NCBI GenBank assembly: GCA_034231615.1
Contig: CM067306.1
Coordinates: 60,202,749-60,266,748 of the forward strand
Direction: 5' to 3'
DNA: 64,000 nucleotides
Source of the DNA: Meghimatium bilineatum
Taxonomy: Eukaryota > Mollusca > Gastropoda > Stylommatophora > Philomycidae
The notes beneath the pieces were generated by a model, which saw only the letters and a program-made list of their open reading frames with translations, ran no database searches and had not been told where the DNA came from. Position numbers and translations under genes: made by a program. Each line of letters opens with the position of its first letter. Position 1 is the first letter of the stretch. Below are positions 33,013-48,000 of this stretch, piece after piece.

Positions 33013-36000
33013 CAAATCACATCTCTCACTTCCTGGATAGTGTTCTTCAACCACTAGTAGTGAAACACCCCACAATTCTGACTTCCTGGATAGTGTCATT
33101 CAACCACTAGTAGTGAAACACCCCACATTTCTGACTTCCAGGATAGTGTCATTCAACCACTAGTAGTGAAACTCCCCACAATTCTGACTTCCTGGATAGT
33201 GTCATTCAACCACTAGTAGTGAAACTCCCCACAATTCTGACTTCCTGGATAGTGTCATTCAACCACTAGTAGTGAAACTCCCCACAATTCTGACTTCCTG
33301 GATAGTGTCATTCAACCACTAGTAGTGAAACTCCCCACAATTCTGACTTCCTGGATAGTGTCATTCAACCACTAGTAGTGAAACTCCCCACAATTCTGAC
33401 TTCCTGGATAGTGTCATTCAACCACTAGTAGTGAAACTCCACACATCTCTCACTTCCTGGATAGTGTTCTTCAACCACTAGTAGTGAAACTCCCCACATC
33501 TCTCACTTCCTGGATAGTGTCATTCAACCACTAGTAGTGAAACTCCCCACAATTATGACTTCCTGGATAGTGTCACTCAACCACAAGTAGTGAAACTCCC
33601 CACAATTCTGACTTCCTGGATCGTGTCATTCAACCACTAGTAGTGAAACTCCCAAAAAATTCTGACTTCCTGGATAGTGTCATACAACCACTAGTAGTGA
33701 AACTCCCCACAATTCTGACTTCCTGGATAGTGTCATTCAACCACTAGTAGTGAAACTCCCCACAATTCTGACTTCCTGGATAGTTTCATTCAACCACTGG
33801 TAGTGAAACTCCCCAAAATTCTGATTTCCTGGATAGTGTCATTCAACCACTAGTAGTGAAACTCCATACAATTCTGACTTCCTGGATAGTGTCATTCAAC
33901 CACTAGTAGTGAAACTCCATACAATTCTGACTTTCTGGATAGTGTTCTTCAACCACTAGTAGTGAAACTCCCCACAATTCTGACTTCCTGGATAGTGTCA
34001 CTCAACCACTAGTAGTGAAACTCCCTACAATTCTGACTTTCTGGATAGTGTCATTCAATCACTTGTAGTGAAACTCCCCACATTTCTGACTTTCTGGATA
34101 GTGTCATTCAACCATTAGTAGTGAAACTCCATACAATTATGACTTCCTGGATAGTGTCATTCAACCACTAGTAGTGAAACTCCCACATTTCTGACTTCCT
34201 GGATAGTGTCCTTCAACCACTAGTAGTGAAACTCTCACATTTCTGACTTCCTGGATAGTGTCCTTCAACCACTAGTAGTTAAACTCCCCAAAATTCTGAC
34301 TTCATGGATAGTGTCATTCAACCACTAGTAGTGAAACTCCATACAATTTTGACTTCCTGGATAGTGTCATTCAACCACTAGTAGTGAAACTCCCACATTT
34401 CTGACTTCCTGGATAGTGTCCTTCAACTACTAGTAGTGAAACTCACTACAATTCTGACTTCCTGGATAGTGTCATTCAACCACTAGTAGTGAAACTCCCC
34501 ACAATTCTGACTTCCTGGATAGTGTCATTCAACCACTAGTAGTGAAACTCCCCAAAATTCTGACTTCCTGGATAGTGTCATTCAACCACTAGTAGTGAAA
34601 CTCCATACAATTCTGACTTCCTGGATAGTGTCATTCAACCACTAGTAGTGAAACTCCATACAATTCTGACTTTCTGGATAGTGTTCTTCAACCACTAGTA
34701 GTGAAACTCCCCACAATTATGACTTCCTGGATAGTGTCACTCAACCACTAGTAGTGAAACTCCCACATTTCTGACTTCCTGGATAGTGTCCTTCAACTAC
34801 TAGTAGTGAAACTCCCTACAATTCTGACTTTCTGGATAGTGTCATTCAACCACTGGTAGTGAAACTCCCCACATTTCTGACTTTCTGGATAGTGTCATTC
34901 AACCATTAGTAGTGAAACTCCATACAGTTCTGACTTCCTGGATAGTGTCATTCAACCACTAGTAGTGAAACTCCCACATTTCTGACTTCCTGGATAGTGT
35001 CCTTCAACCACTAGTAGTGAATCTCTCACATTTCTGACTTCCTGGATAGTGTCCTTCAACCACTAGTAGTGAAACTCCCCAAAATTCTGACTTCATGGAT
35101 AGTGTCATTCAACCACTAGTAGTGAAACTCCATACAATTTTGACTTCCTGGATAGTGTCATTCAACCACTAGTATTGAAACTCCCACAATTCTGACTTCC
35201 TGGATAGTGTCATTCAACCACTAGTAGTGAAACTCCCCAAAATTCTGACTTCCTGGATAGTGTCATTCAACCATTAATAGTGAATCTCCATACAATTCTG
35301 ACTTCCTGGATAGTGTCATTCAACCACTAGTAGTGAAACTCCCCACAATTCTGACTTCCTGGATAGTGTCATTCAACCACTAGTAGTGAAACTCCCCAAA
35401 ATTCTGACTTCCTGGATAGTGTCATCCAACCACTAGTAGTGAAACTCCATACAATTCTGACTTCCTGGATAGTGTCATTCAACCACTAGTAGTGAAACTC
35501 CATACAATTCTGACTTTCTGGATAGTGTCATTCAACCACTAGTAGTGAAACTCCCACATTTCTGACTTCCTGGATAGTGTCCTTCAACTACTAGTAGTGA
35601 AACTCCCTACAATTCTGACTTCCTGGATAGTGTCATTCAACCACTAGTAGTGAAACTCCCCACAATTCTGACTTCCTGGATAGTGTCATTCAACCACTAG
35701 TAGTTAAACTCCATACAATTCTGACTTCCTGGATAGTGTCCTTCAACCACTAGTAGTGAAACTCTCACATTTCTGACTTCCTGGATAGTGTCCTTCAACC
35801 ACTAGTAGTTAAACTCCCCAAAATTCTGACTTCATGGATAGTGTCATTCAACCACTAGTAGTGAAACTCCATACAATTTTGACTTCCTGGATAGTGTCAT
35901 TCAACCACTAGTAGTGAAACTCCCACATTTCTGACTTCCTGGATAGTGTCCTTCAACTACTAGTAGTGAAACTCCCTACAATTCTGACTTCCTGGATAGT

Positions 36001-39000
36001 GTCATTCAACCACTAGTAGTGAAACTCCCCACAATTCTGACTTCCTGGATAGTGTCATTCAACCACTAGTAGTGAAACTCCCCAAAATTCTGACTTCCTG
36101 GATAGTGTCATTCAACCACTAGTAGTGAAACTCCATACAATTCTGACTTCCTGGATAGTGTCATTCAACCACTAGTAGTGAAACTCCATACAATTCTGAC
36201 TTTCTGGATAGTGTTCTTCAACCACTAGTAGTGAAACTCCCCACAATTATGACTTCCTGGATAGTGTCACTCAACCACTAGTAGTGAAACTCCCACATTT
36301 CTGACTTCCTGGATAGTGTCCTTCAACTACTAGTAGTGAAACTCCCTACAATTCTGACTTTCTGGATAGTGTCATTCAACCACTGGTAGTGAAACTCCCC
36401 ACATTTCTGACTTTCTGGATAGTGTCATTCAACCATTAGTAGTGAAACTCCATACAATTCTGACTTCCTGGATAGTGTCATTCAACCACTAGTAGTGAAA
36501 CTCCCACATTTCTGACTTCCTGGATAGTGTCCTTCAACCACTAGTAGTGAATCTCTCACATTTCTGACTTCCTGGATAGTGTCCTTCAACCACTAGTAGT
36601 GAAACTCCCCAAAATTCTGACTTCATGGATAGTGTCATTCAACCACTAGTAGTGAAACTCCATACAATTTTGACTTTCTGGATAGTGTCATTCAACCACT
36701 AGTATTGAAACTCCCACAATTCTGACTTCCTGGATAGTGTCATTCAACCACTAGTAGTGAAACTCCCCAAAATTCTGACTTCCTGGATAGTGTCATTCAA
36801 CCATTAATAGTGAATCTCCATACAATTCTGACTTCCTGGATAGTGTCATTCAACCACTAGTAGTGAAACTCCCCACAATTCTGACTTCCTGGATAGTGTC
36901 ATTCAACCACTAGTAGTGAAACTCCCCAAAATTCTGACTTCCTGGATAGTGTCATCCAACTACTAGTAGTGAAACTCCATACAATTCTGACTTCCTGGAT
37001 AGTGTCATTCAACCACTAGTAGTGAAACTCCATACAATTCTGACTTTCTGGATAGTGTCATTCAACCACTAGTAGTGAAACTCCCACATTTCTGACTTCC
37101 TGGATAGTGTCCTTCAACTACTAGTAGTGAAACTCCCTACAATTCTGACTTCCTGGATAGTGTCATTCAACCACTAGTAGTGAAACTCCCCACAATTCTG
37201 ACTTCCTGGATAGTGTCATTCAACCACTAGTAGTTAAACTCCATACAATTCTGACTTCCTGGATAGTGTCATTCAACCATTAGTAGTGAAACTCCATACA
37301 ATTCTGACTTCCTGGATAGTGTCATTCAACCACTAGTAGTGAAACTCCATACAATTCTGACTTCCTGGATAGTGTCATTCAACCACTAGTAGTGAAACTC
37401 CCCACAATTCTGACTTCCTGGATAGTGTCATTCAACCACTAGTAGTGAAACTCCCCAAAATTCTGACTTCCTGGATAGTGTCATTCAACCACTAGTAGTG
37501 AAACTCCCTACAATTCTGACTTCCTGGATAGTGTCATTCAACCACTAGTAGTGAAACTCCATACAATTCTGACTTTCTGGATAGTGTCATTCAACCACTA
37601 GTAGTGAAACTCCCCACAATTATGACTTCCTGGATAGTGTCACTCAACCACTAGTAGTGAAACTCCCACATTTCTGACTTCCTGGATAGTGTCCTTCAAC
37701 TACTAGTAGTGAAACTCCCTACAATTCTGACTTTCTGGATAGTGTCATTCAACCACTGGTAGTGAAACTCCCCACATTTCTGACTTTCTGGATAGTGTCA
37801 TTCAACCATTAGTAGTGAAACTCCATACAATTCTGACTTCCTGGATAGTGTCATTCAACCACTAGTAGTGAAACTCCCACATTTCTGACTTCCTGGATAG
37901 TGTCCTTCAATCACTAGTAGTGAATCTCTCACATTTCTGACTTCCTGGATAGTGTCCTTCAACCACTAGTAGTGAAACTCCCCAAAATTCTGACTTCATG
38001 GATAGTGTCATTCAACCACTAGTAGTGAAACTCCATACAATTTTGACTTCCTGGATAGTGTCATTCAACCACTAGTATTGAAACTCCCACAATTCTGACT
38101 TCCTGGATAGTGTCATTCAACCACTAGTAGTGAAACTCCCCAAAATTCTGACTTCCTGGATAGTGTCATTCAACCATTAATAGTGAATCTCCATACAATT
38201 CTGACTTCCTGGATAGTGTCATTCAACCACTAGTAGTGAAACTCCCCACAATTCTGACTTCCTGGATAGTGTCATTCAACCACTAGTAGTGAAACTCCCC
38301 AAAATTCTGACTTCCTGGATAGTGTCATCCAACCACTAGTAGTGAAACTCCATACAATTTTGACTTTCTGGATAGTGTCATTCAACCACTAGTATTGAAA
38401 CTCCCACAATTCTGACTTCCTGGATAGTGTCATTCAACCACTAGTAGTGAAACTCCCCAAAATTCTGACTTCCTGGATAGTGTCATTCAACCATTAATAG
38501 TGAATCTCCATACAATTCTGACTTCCTGGATAGTGTCATTCAACCACTAGTAGTGAAACTCCCCACAATTCTGACTTCCTGGATAGTGTCATTCAACCAC
38601 TAGTAGTGAAACTCCCCAAAATTCTGACTTCCTGGATAGTGTCATCCAACCACTAGTAGTGAAACTCCATACAATTCTGACTTCCTGGATAGTGTCATTC
38701 AACCACTAGTAGTGAAACTCCATACAATTCTGACTTTCTGGATAGTGTCATTCAACCACTAGTAGTGAAACTCCCACATTTCTGACTTCCTGGATAGTGT
38801 CCTTCAACTACTAGTAGTGAAACTCCCTACAATTCTGACTTCCTGGATAGTGTCATTCAACCACTAGTAGTGAAACTCCCCACAATTCTGACTTCCTGGA
38901 TAGTGTCATTCAACCACTAGTAGTTAAACTCCATACAATTCTGACTTCCTGGATAGTGTCATTCAACCATTAGTAGTGAAACTCCATACAATTCTGACTT

Positions 39001-42000
39001 CCTGGATAGTGTCATTCAACCACTAGTAGTGAAACTCCATACAATTCTGACTTCCTGGATAGTGTCATTCAACCACTAGTAGTGAAACTCCCCACAATTC
39101 TGACTTCCTGGATAGTGTCATTCAACCACTAGTAGTGAAACTCCCCAAAATTCTGACTTCCTGGATAGTGTCATTCAACCACTAGTAGTGAAACTCCCTA
39201 CAATTCTGACTTCCTGGATAGTGTCATTCAACCACTAGTAGTGAAACTCCATACAATTCTGACTTTCTGGATAGTGTCATTCAACCACTAGTAGTGAAAC
39301 TCCCCACAATTATGACTTCCTGGATAGTGTCACTCAACCACTAGTAGTGAAACTCCCACATTTCTGACTTCCTGGATAGTGTCCTTCAACTACTAGTAGT
39401 GAAACTCCCTACAATTCTGACTTTCTGGATAGTGTCATTCAACCACTGGTAGTGAAACTCCCCACATTTCTGACTTTCTGGATAGTGTCATTCAACCATT
39501 AGTAGTGAAACTCCATACAATTCTGACTTCCTGGATAGTGTCATTCAACCACTAGTAGTGAAACTCCCACATTTCTGACTTCCTGGATAGTGTCCTTCAA
39601 CCACTAGTAGTGAATCTCTCACATTTCTGACTTCCTGGATAGTGTCCTTCAACCACTAGTAGTGAAACTCCCCAAAATTCTGACTTCATGGATAGTGTCA
39701 TTCAACCACTAGTAGTGAAACTCCATACAATTTTGACTTCCTGGATAGTGTCATTCAACCACTAGTATTGAAACTCCCACAATTCTGACTTCCTGGATAG
39801 TGTCATTCAACCACTAGTAGTGAAACTCCCCAAAATTCTGACTTCCTGGATAGTGTCATTCAACCATTAATAGTGAATCTCCATACAATTCTGACTTCCT
39901 GGATAGTGTCATTCAACCACTAGTAGTGAAACTCCCCACAATTCTGACTTCCTGGATAGTGTCATTCAACCACTAGTAGTGAAACTCCCCAAAATTCTGA
40001 CTTCCTGGATAGTGTCATCCAACCACTAGTAGTGAAACTCCATACAATTCTGACTTCCTGGATAGTGTCATTCAACCACTAGTAGTGAAACTCCATACAA
40101 TTCTGACTTTCTGGATAGTGTCATTCAACCACTAGTAGTGAAACTCCCACATTTCTGACTTCCTGGATAGTGTCCTTCAACTACTAGTAGTGAAACTCCC
40201 TACAATTCTGATTTCCTGGATAGTGTCATTCAACCACTAGTAGTGAAACTCCCCACAATTCTGACTTCCTGGATAGTGTCATTCAACCACTAGTAGTTAA
40301 ACTCCATACAATTCTGACTTCCTGGATAGTGTCATTCAACCATTAGTAGTGAAACTCCATACAATTCTGACTTCCTGGATAGTGTCATTCAACCACTAGT
40401 AGTGAAACTCCATACAATTGTGACTTCGTGGATAGTGTCCTTCAACTACTAGTAGTGAAACTCCCTACAATTCTGACTTCCTGGATAGTGTCATTCAACC
40501 ACTAGTAGTGAAACTCCCACAATTCTGACTTCCTGGATAGTGTCGTTCAACCACTAGTAGTGAAACTCCCCAAAATTCTGACTTCCTGGATAGTGTCATT
40601 CAACCATTAGTAGTGAAACTCCATACAATTCTGACTTCCTGGATAGTGTCATTCAACCACTAGTAGTGAAACTCCCCACAATTCTGACTTGCTGGATAGT
40701 GTCATTCAACCACTAGTAGTGAAACTCCCCAAAATTCTGACTTCCTGGATAGTGTCATTCAACCACTAGTAGTGAAAATCCCTACAATTCTGACTTCCTG
40801 GATAGTGTCATTCAACCACTAGTAGTGAAACTCCATACAATTCTGACTTTCTGGATAGTGTCATTCAACCACTAGTAGTGAAACTCCCACATTTCTGACT
40901 TCCTGGATAGTGTCCTTCAACTACTAGTAGTGAAACTCCCTACAATTCTGACTTCCTGGATAGTGTCCTTCAACTACTAGTAGTGAAACTCCCTACAATT
41001 CTGACTTTCTGGATAGTGTCATTCAACCACTTGTAGTGAAACTCCCCACATTTCTGACTTTCTGGATAGTGTCATTCAACCATTAGTAGTGAAACTCCAT
41101 ACAATTCTGACTTCCTGTATAGTGTCATTCAACCACTAGTAGTGAAACTCCCACATTTCTGACTTCCTGGATAGTGTCCTTCAACCACTAGTAGTGAAAC
41201 TCTCACATTTCTGACTTCCTGGATAGTGTCCTTCAACCACTAGTAGTGAAACTCCCCAAAATTCTGACTTCATGGATAGTGTCATTCAACCACTAGTAGT
41301 GAAACTCCATACAATTCTGACTTCCTGTATAGTGTCATTCAACCACTAGTAGTGAAACTCCCCAAAATTCTGACTTCCTGGATAGTGTCATTCAACCGTT
41401 AGAAGTGAAACTCCATACAATTCTGACTTCCTGGATAGTGTCATTCAACCACTAGTAGTCAAACTCCCCAAAATTCTGACTTCCTGGATAGCGTCATTCA
41501 ACCACTAGTAGTGAAACTCCATACAATTCTGACTTCCTGGATAGTGTCATTCAACCACTAGTAGTGAAACTCCATACAATTCTGACTTTCTGGATAGTGT
41601 CATTCAACCACTAGTAGTGAAACTCCCACATTTGTGACTTCCTGGATAGTGTCCTTCAACTACTAGTAGTGAAACTCCCTACAATTCTGACTTCCTGGAT
41701 AGTGTCATTCAACCACTAGTAGTGAAACTCCCCACAATTCTGACTTCCTGGATAGTGTCATTCAACCACTAGTAGTGAAATTCCCCAAAATTCTGACTTC
41801 CTGGATAGTGTCATTCAACCACTAGTAGTGAAACTCCATACAATTCTGACTTCCTGGCTAGTGTCATTCAACCACTAGTAGTGAAACTCCATACAATTCT
41901 GACTTTCTGGATAGTGTTCTTCAACCACTAGTAGTGAAACTCCCCACAATTATGACTTCCTGGATAGTGTCACTCAACCACTAGTAGTGAAACTCCCACA

Positions 42001-45000
42001 TTTCTGACTTCCTGGATAGTGTCCTTCAACTACTAGTAGTGAAACTCCCTACAATTCTGACTTTCTGGATAGTGTCATTCAACCATTAGTAGTGAAACTC
42101 CATACAATTCTGACTTCCTGGATAGTGTCATTCAACCACTAGTAGTGAAACTTCCACATTTCTGACTTCCTGGATAGTGTCATCCAACCACTAGTAGTGA
42201 AACTCCATACAATTCTGACTTCCTGGATAGTGTCATTCAACCACTTGTAGTGAAACTCCATACAATTCTGACTTTCTGGATAGTGTCATTCAACCACTAG
42301 TAGTGAAACTCCCACATTTCTGACTTCCTGGATAGTGTCCTTCAACTACTAGTAGTGAAACTCCCTACAATTCTGACTTCCTGGATAGTGTCATTCAACC
42401 ACTATTAGTGAAACTCCCCACAATTCTGACTTCCTGGATAGTGTCATTCAACCACTAGTAGTGAAACTCCCCAAAATTCTGACTTCCTGGATAATGTCAT
42501 TCAACCACTAGTAGTGAAACTCCCTACAATTCTGACTTCCTGGATAGTGTCATTCAACAACTAGTAGTGAAACTCCATACAATTCTGACTTTCTGGATAG
42601 TGTCATTCAACCACTAGTAGTGAAACTCCCACATTTCTGACTTCCTGGATAGTGTCCTTCAACTACTAGTAGTGAAACTCCCTACAATTCTGACTTCCTG
42701 GATAGTGTCCTTCAACTACTAGTAGTGAAACTCCCTACAATTCTGACTTTCTGGATAGTGTCCTTCAACCACTTGTAGTGAAACTCCCCACATTTCTGAC
42801 TTTCTGGATAGTGTCATTCAACCATTAGTAGTGAAACTCCATACAATTCTGACTTCCTGGATAGTGTCATTCAACCACTAGTAGTGAAACTCCCACATTT
42901 CTGACTTCCTGGATAGTGTCCTTCAACCACTAGTAGTGAAACTCTCACATTTCTGACTTCCTGGATAGTGTCCTTCAACCACTAGTAGTGAAAGTCCCCA
43001 AAATTCTGACTTCATGGATAGTGTCATTCAACCACTAGTAGTGAAACTCCATACAATTTTGACTTCCTGGAAAGTGTCATTCAACCACTAGTAGTGAAAC
43101 TCCAACAATTCTGACTTCCTGTATAGTGTCATTCAACCACTAGTAGTGAAACTCCCCAAAATTCTGACTTCCTGGATAGTGTCATTCAACCGTTAGTAGT
43201 GAAACTCCATACAATTCTGACTTCCTGGATAGTGTCATTCAACCACTAGTAGTGAAACTCCCCAAAATTCTGACTTCCTGGATAGTGTCATTCAACCACT
43301 AGTAGTGAAACTCCATACAATTCTGACTTCCTGGATAGTGTCATTCAACCACTAGTAGTGAAACTCCCACATTTCTGACTTCAAGGATAGTGTCATTCAA
43401 CCACTAGTAGTGAAACTCCCCAAAATTCTGACTTCCTGGATAGTGTCATTCAACCACTAGTAGTGAAACTCCATACAATTCTGACTTCCTGGATAGTGTC
43501 ATTCAACCACTAGTAGTGAAACTCCATACAATTCTGACTTTCTGGATAGTGTTCTTCAACCACTAGTAGTGAAACTCCCCACAATTATGACTTCCTGGAT
43601 AGTGTCACTCAACCACTAGTAGTGAAACTCCCACATTTCTGACTTCCTGGATAGTGTCCTTCAACTACTAGTAGTGAAACTCCCTACAATTCTGCTTTCT
43701 GGATAGTGTCATTCAACCACTGGTAGTGAAACTCCCCACATTTCTGACTTTCTGGATAGTGTCATTCAACCATTAGTAGTGAAACTCCATACAATTCTGA
43801 CTTCCTGGATAGTGTCATTCAACCACTAGTAGTGAAACTCCCACATTTCTGACTTCCTGGATAGTGTCATCCAACCACTAGTAGTGAAACTCCATACAAT
43901 TCTGACTTCCTGGATAGTGTCATTCAACCACTAGTAGTGAAACTCCATACAATTCTGACTTCCTGGATAGTGTCATTCAACCACTAGTAGTGAAACTCCC
44001 CAAAATTCTGACTTCCTGGATAATGTCATTCAACCACTAGTAGTGAAACTCCCTACAATTCTGACTTCCTGGATAGTGTCATTCAACAACTAGTAGTGAA
44101 ACTCCATACAATTCTGACTTTCTGGATAGTGTCATTCAACCACTAGTAGTGAAACTCCCACATTTCTGACTTCCTGGATAGTGTCCTTCAACTACTAGTA
44201 GTGAAACTCCCTACAATTCTGACTTCCTGGATAGTGTCCTTCAACTACTAGTAGTGAAACTCCCTACAATTCTGACTTTCTGGATAGTGTCCTTCAACCA
44301 CTTGTAGTGAAACTCCCCACATTTCTGACTTTCTGGATAGTGTCATTCAACCATTAGTAGTGAAACTCCATACAATTCTGACTTCCTGGATAGTGTCATT
44401 CAACCACTAGTAGTGAAACTCCCACATTTCTGACTTCCTGGATAGTGTCCTTCAACCACTAGTAGTGAAACTCTCACATTTCTGACTTCCTGGATAGTGT
44501 CCTTCAACCACTAGTAGTGAAAGTCCCCAAAATTCTGACTTCATGGATAGTGTCATTCAACCACTAGTAGTGAAACTCCATACAATTTTGACTTCCTGGA
44601 AAGTGTCATTCAACCACTAGTAGTGAAACTCCAACAATTCTGACTTCCTGTATAGTGTCATTCAACCACTAGTAGTGAAACTCCCCAAAATTCTGACTTC
44701 CTGGATAGTGTCATTCAACCGTTAGTAGTGAAACTCCATACAATTCTGACTTCCTGGATAGTGTCATTCAACCACTAGTAGTGAAACTCCCCAAAATTCT
44801 GACTTCCTGGATAGTGTCATTCAACCACTAGTAGTGAAACTCCATACAATTCTGACTTCCTGGATAGTGTCATTCAACCACTAGTAGTGAAACTCCCACA
44901 TTTCTGACTTCAAGGATAGTGTCATTCAACCACTAGTAGTGAAACTCCCCAAAATTCTGACTTCCTGGATAGTGTCATTCAACCACTAGTAGTGAAACTC

Positions 45001-48000
45001 CATACAATTCTGACTTCCTGGATAGTGTCATTCAACCACTAGTAGTGAAACTCCATACAATTCTGACTTTCTGGATAGTGTTCTTCAACCACTAGTAGTG
45101 AAACTCCCCACAATTATGACTTCCTGGATAGTGTCACTCAACCACTAGTAGTGAAACTCCCACATTTCTGACTTCCTGGATAGTGTCCTTCAACTACTAG
45201 TAGTGAAACTCCCTACAATTCTGCTTTCTGGATAGTGTCATTCAACCACTGGTAGTGAAACTCCCCACATTTCTGACTTTCTGGATAGTGTCATTCAACC
45301 ATTAGTAGTGAAACTCCATACAATTCTGACTTCCTGGATAGTGTCATTCAACCACTAGTAGTGAAACTCCCACATTTCTGACTTCCTGGATAGTGTCATC
45401 CAACCACTAGTAGTGAAACTCCATACAATTCTGACTTCCTGGATAGTGTCATTCAACCACTAGTAGTGAAACTCCATACAATTCTGACTTTCTGGATAGT
45501 GTCATTCAACCACTAGTAGTGAAACTCCCACATTTCTGACTTCCTGGATAGTGTCCTTCAACTACTAGTAGTGAAACTCCCTACAATTCTGACTTCCTGG
45601 ATAGTGTCATTCAACCACTAGTAGTGAAACTCCCCACAATTCTGACTTCCTGGATAGTGTCATTCAACCACTAGTAGTGAAACTCCCCAAAATTCTGACT
45701 TCCTGGATAGTGTCATTCAACCACTAGTAGTGAAACTCCATACAATTCTGACTTCCTGGATAGTGTCATTCAACCACTAGTAGTGAAACTCCATACATTT
45801 CTGACTTCCTGGATAGTGTCCTTCAACTACTAGTTGTGAAACTCCCTACAATTCTGACTTTCTGGATAGTGTCATTCAACCACTGGTAGTGAAACTCCCC
45901 ACATTTCTGACTTTCTGGATAGTGTCATTCAACCATTAGTAGTGAAACTCCCACATTTCTGACTTCCTGGATAGTGTCCTTCAACCACTGGTAGTGAAAC
46001 TCTCACATTTCTGACTTCCTGGATAGTGTCCTTCAACCACTAGTAGTGAAACTCTCACACTTCTGACTTCCTGGATAGTGTCCTTCAACCACTAGTAGTG
46101 AAACTCCCCAAAATTCTGACTTCATGGATAGTGTCATTCAACCACTAGTAGTGAAACTCCCCACAATTCTGACTTCCTGGATAGTGTCATTCAACCACTA
46201 GTAGTGAAACTCCCCACAATTCTGACTTCCTGGATAGTGTCATTCAACCACTAGTAGTGAAACTCCATACAATTCTGACTTCCTGGATAGTGTCATTCAA
46301 CCACTAGTAGTGAAACTCCATACAATTCTGACTTTCTGGATAGTGTTCTTCAACCACTAGTAGTGAAACTCCCCACAATTATGACTTCCTGGATAGTGTC
46401 ACTCAACCACTAGTAGTGAAACTCCCACATTTCTGACTTCCTGGATAGTGTCCTTCAACTACTAGTAGTGAAACTCCCTACAATTCTGCTTTCTGGATAG
46501 TGTCATTCAACCACTGGTAGTGAAACTCCCCACATTTCTGACTTTCTGGATAGTGTCATTCAACCATTAGTAGTGAAACTCCATACAATTCTGACTTCCT
46601 GGATAGTGTCATTCAACCACTAGTAGTGAAACTCCCACATTTCTGACTTCCTGGATAGTGTCATCCAACCACTAGTAGTGAAACTCCATACAATTCTGAC
46701 TTCCTGGATAGTGTCATTCAACCACTAGTAGTGAAACTCCATACAATTCTGACTTTCTGGATAGTGTCATTCAACCACTAGTAGTGAAACTCCCACATTT
46801 CTGACTTCCTGGATAGTGTCCTTCAACTACTAGTAGTGAAACTCCCTACAATTCTGACTTCCTGGATAGTGTCATTCAACCACTAGTAGTGAAACTCCAT
46901 ACAATTCTGACTTTCTGGATAGTGTCATTCAACCACTAGTAGTGAAACTCCCACATTTCTGACTTCCTGGATAGTGTCCTTCAACTACTAGTAGTGAAAC
47001 TCCCTACAATTCTGACTTCCTGGATAGTGTCATTCAACCACTAGTAGTGAAACTCCCCACAATTCTGACTTCCTGGATAGTGTCATTCAACCACTAGTAG
47101 TGAAACTCCCCAAAATTCTGACTTCCTGGATAGTGTCATTCAACCACTAGTAGTGAAACTCCATACAATTCTGACTTCCTGGATAGTGTCATTCAACCAC
47201 TAGTAGTGAAACTCCATACATTTCTGACTTCCTGGATAGTGTCCTTCAACTACTAGTTGTGAAACTCCCTACAATTCTGACTTTCTGGATAGTGTCATTC
47301 AACCACTGGTAGTGAAACTCCCCACATTTCTGACTTTCTGGATAGTGTCATTCAACCATTAGTAGTGAAACTCCCACATTTCTGACTTCCTGGATAGTGT
47401 CCTTCAACCACTGGTAGTGAAACTCTCACATTTCTGACTTCCTGGATAGTGTCCTTCAACCACTAGTAGTGAAACTCTCACACTTCTGACTTCCTGGATA
47501 GTGTCCTTCAACCACTAGTAGTGAAACTCCCCAAAATTCTGACTTCATGGATAGTGTCATTCAACCACTAGTAGTGAAACTCCCCACAATTCTGACTTCC
47601 TGGATAGTGTCATTCAACCACTAGTAGTGAAACTCCCCACAATTCTGACTTCCTGGATAGTGTCATTCAACCACTAGTAGTGAAACTCCATACAATTCTG
47701 ACTTCCTGGATAGTGTCATTCAACCACTAGTAGTGAAACTCCATACAATTCTGACTTTCTGGATAGTGTTCTTCAACCACTAGTAGTGAAACTCCCCACA
47801 ATTATGACTTCCTGGATAGTGTCACTCAACCACTAGTAGTGAAACTCCCACATTTCTGACTTCCTGGATAGTGTCCTTCAACTACTAGTAGTGAAACTCC
47901 CTACAATTCTGCTTTCTGGATAGTGTCATTCAACCACTGGTAGTGAAACTCCCCACATTTCTGACTTTCTGGATAGTGTCATTCAACCATTAGTAGTGAA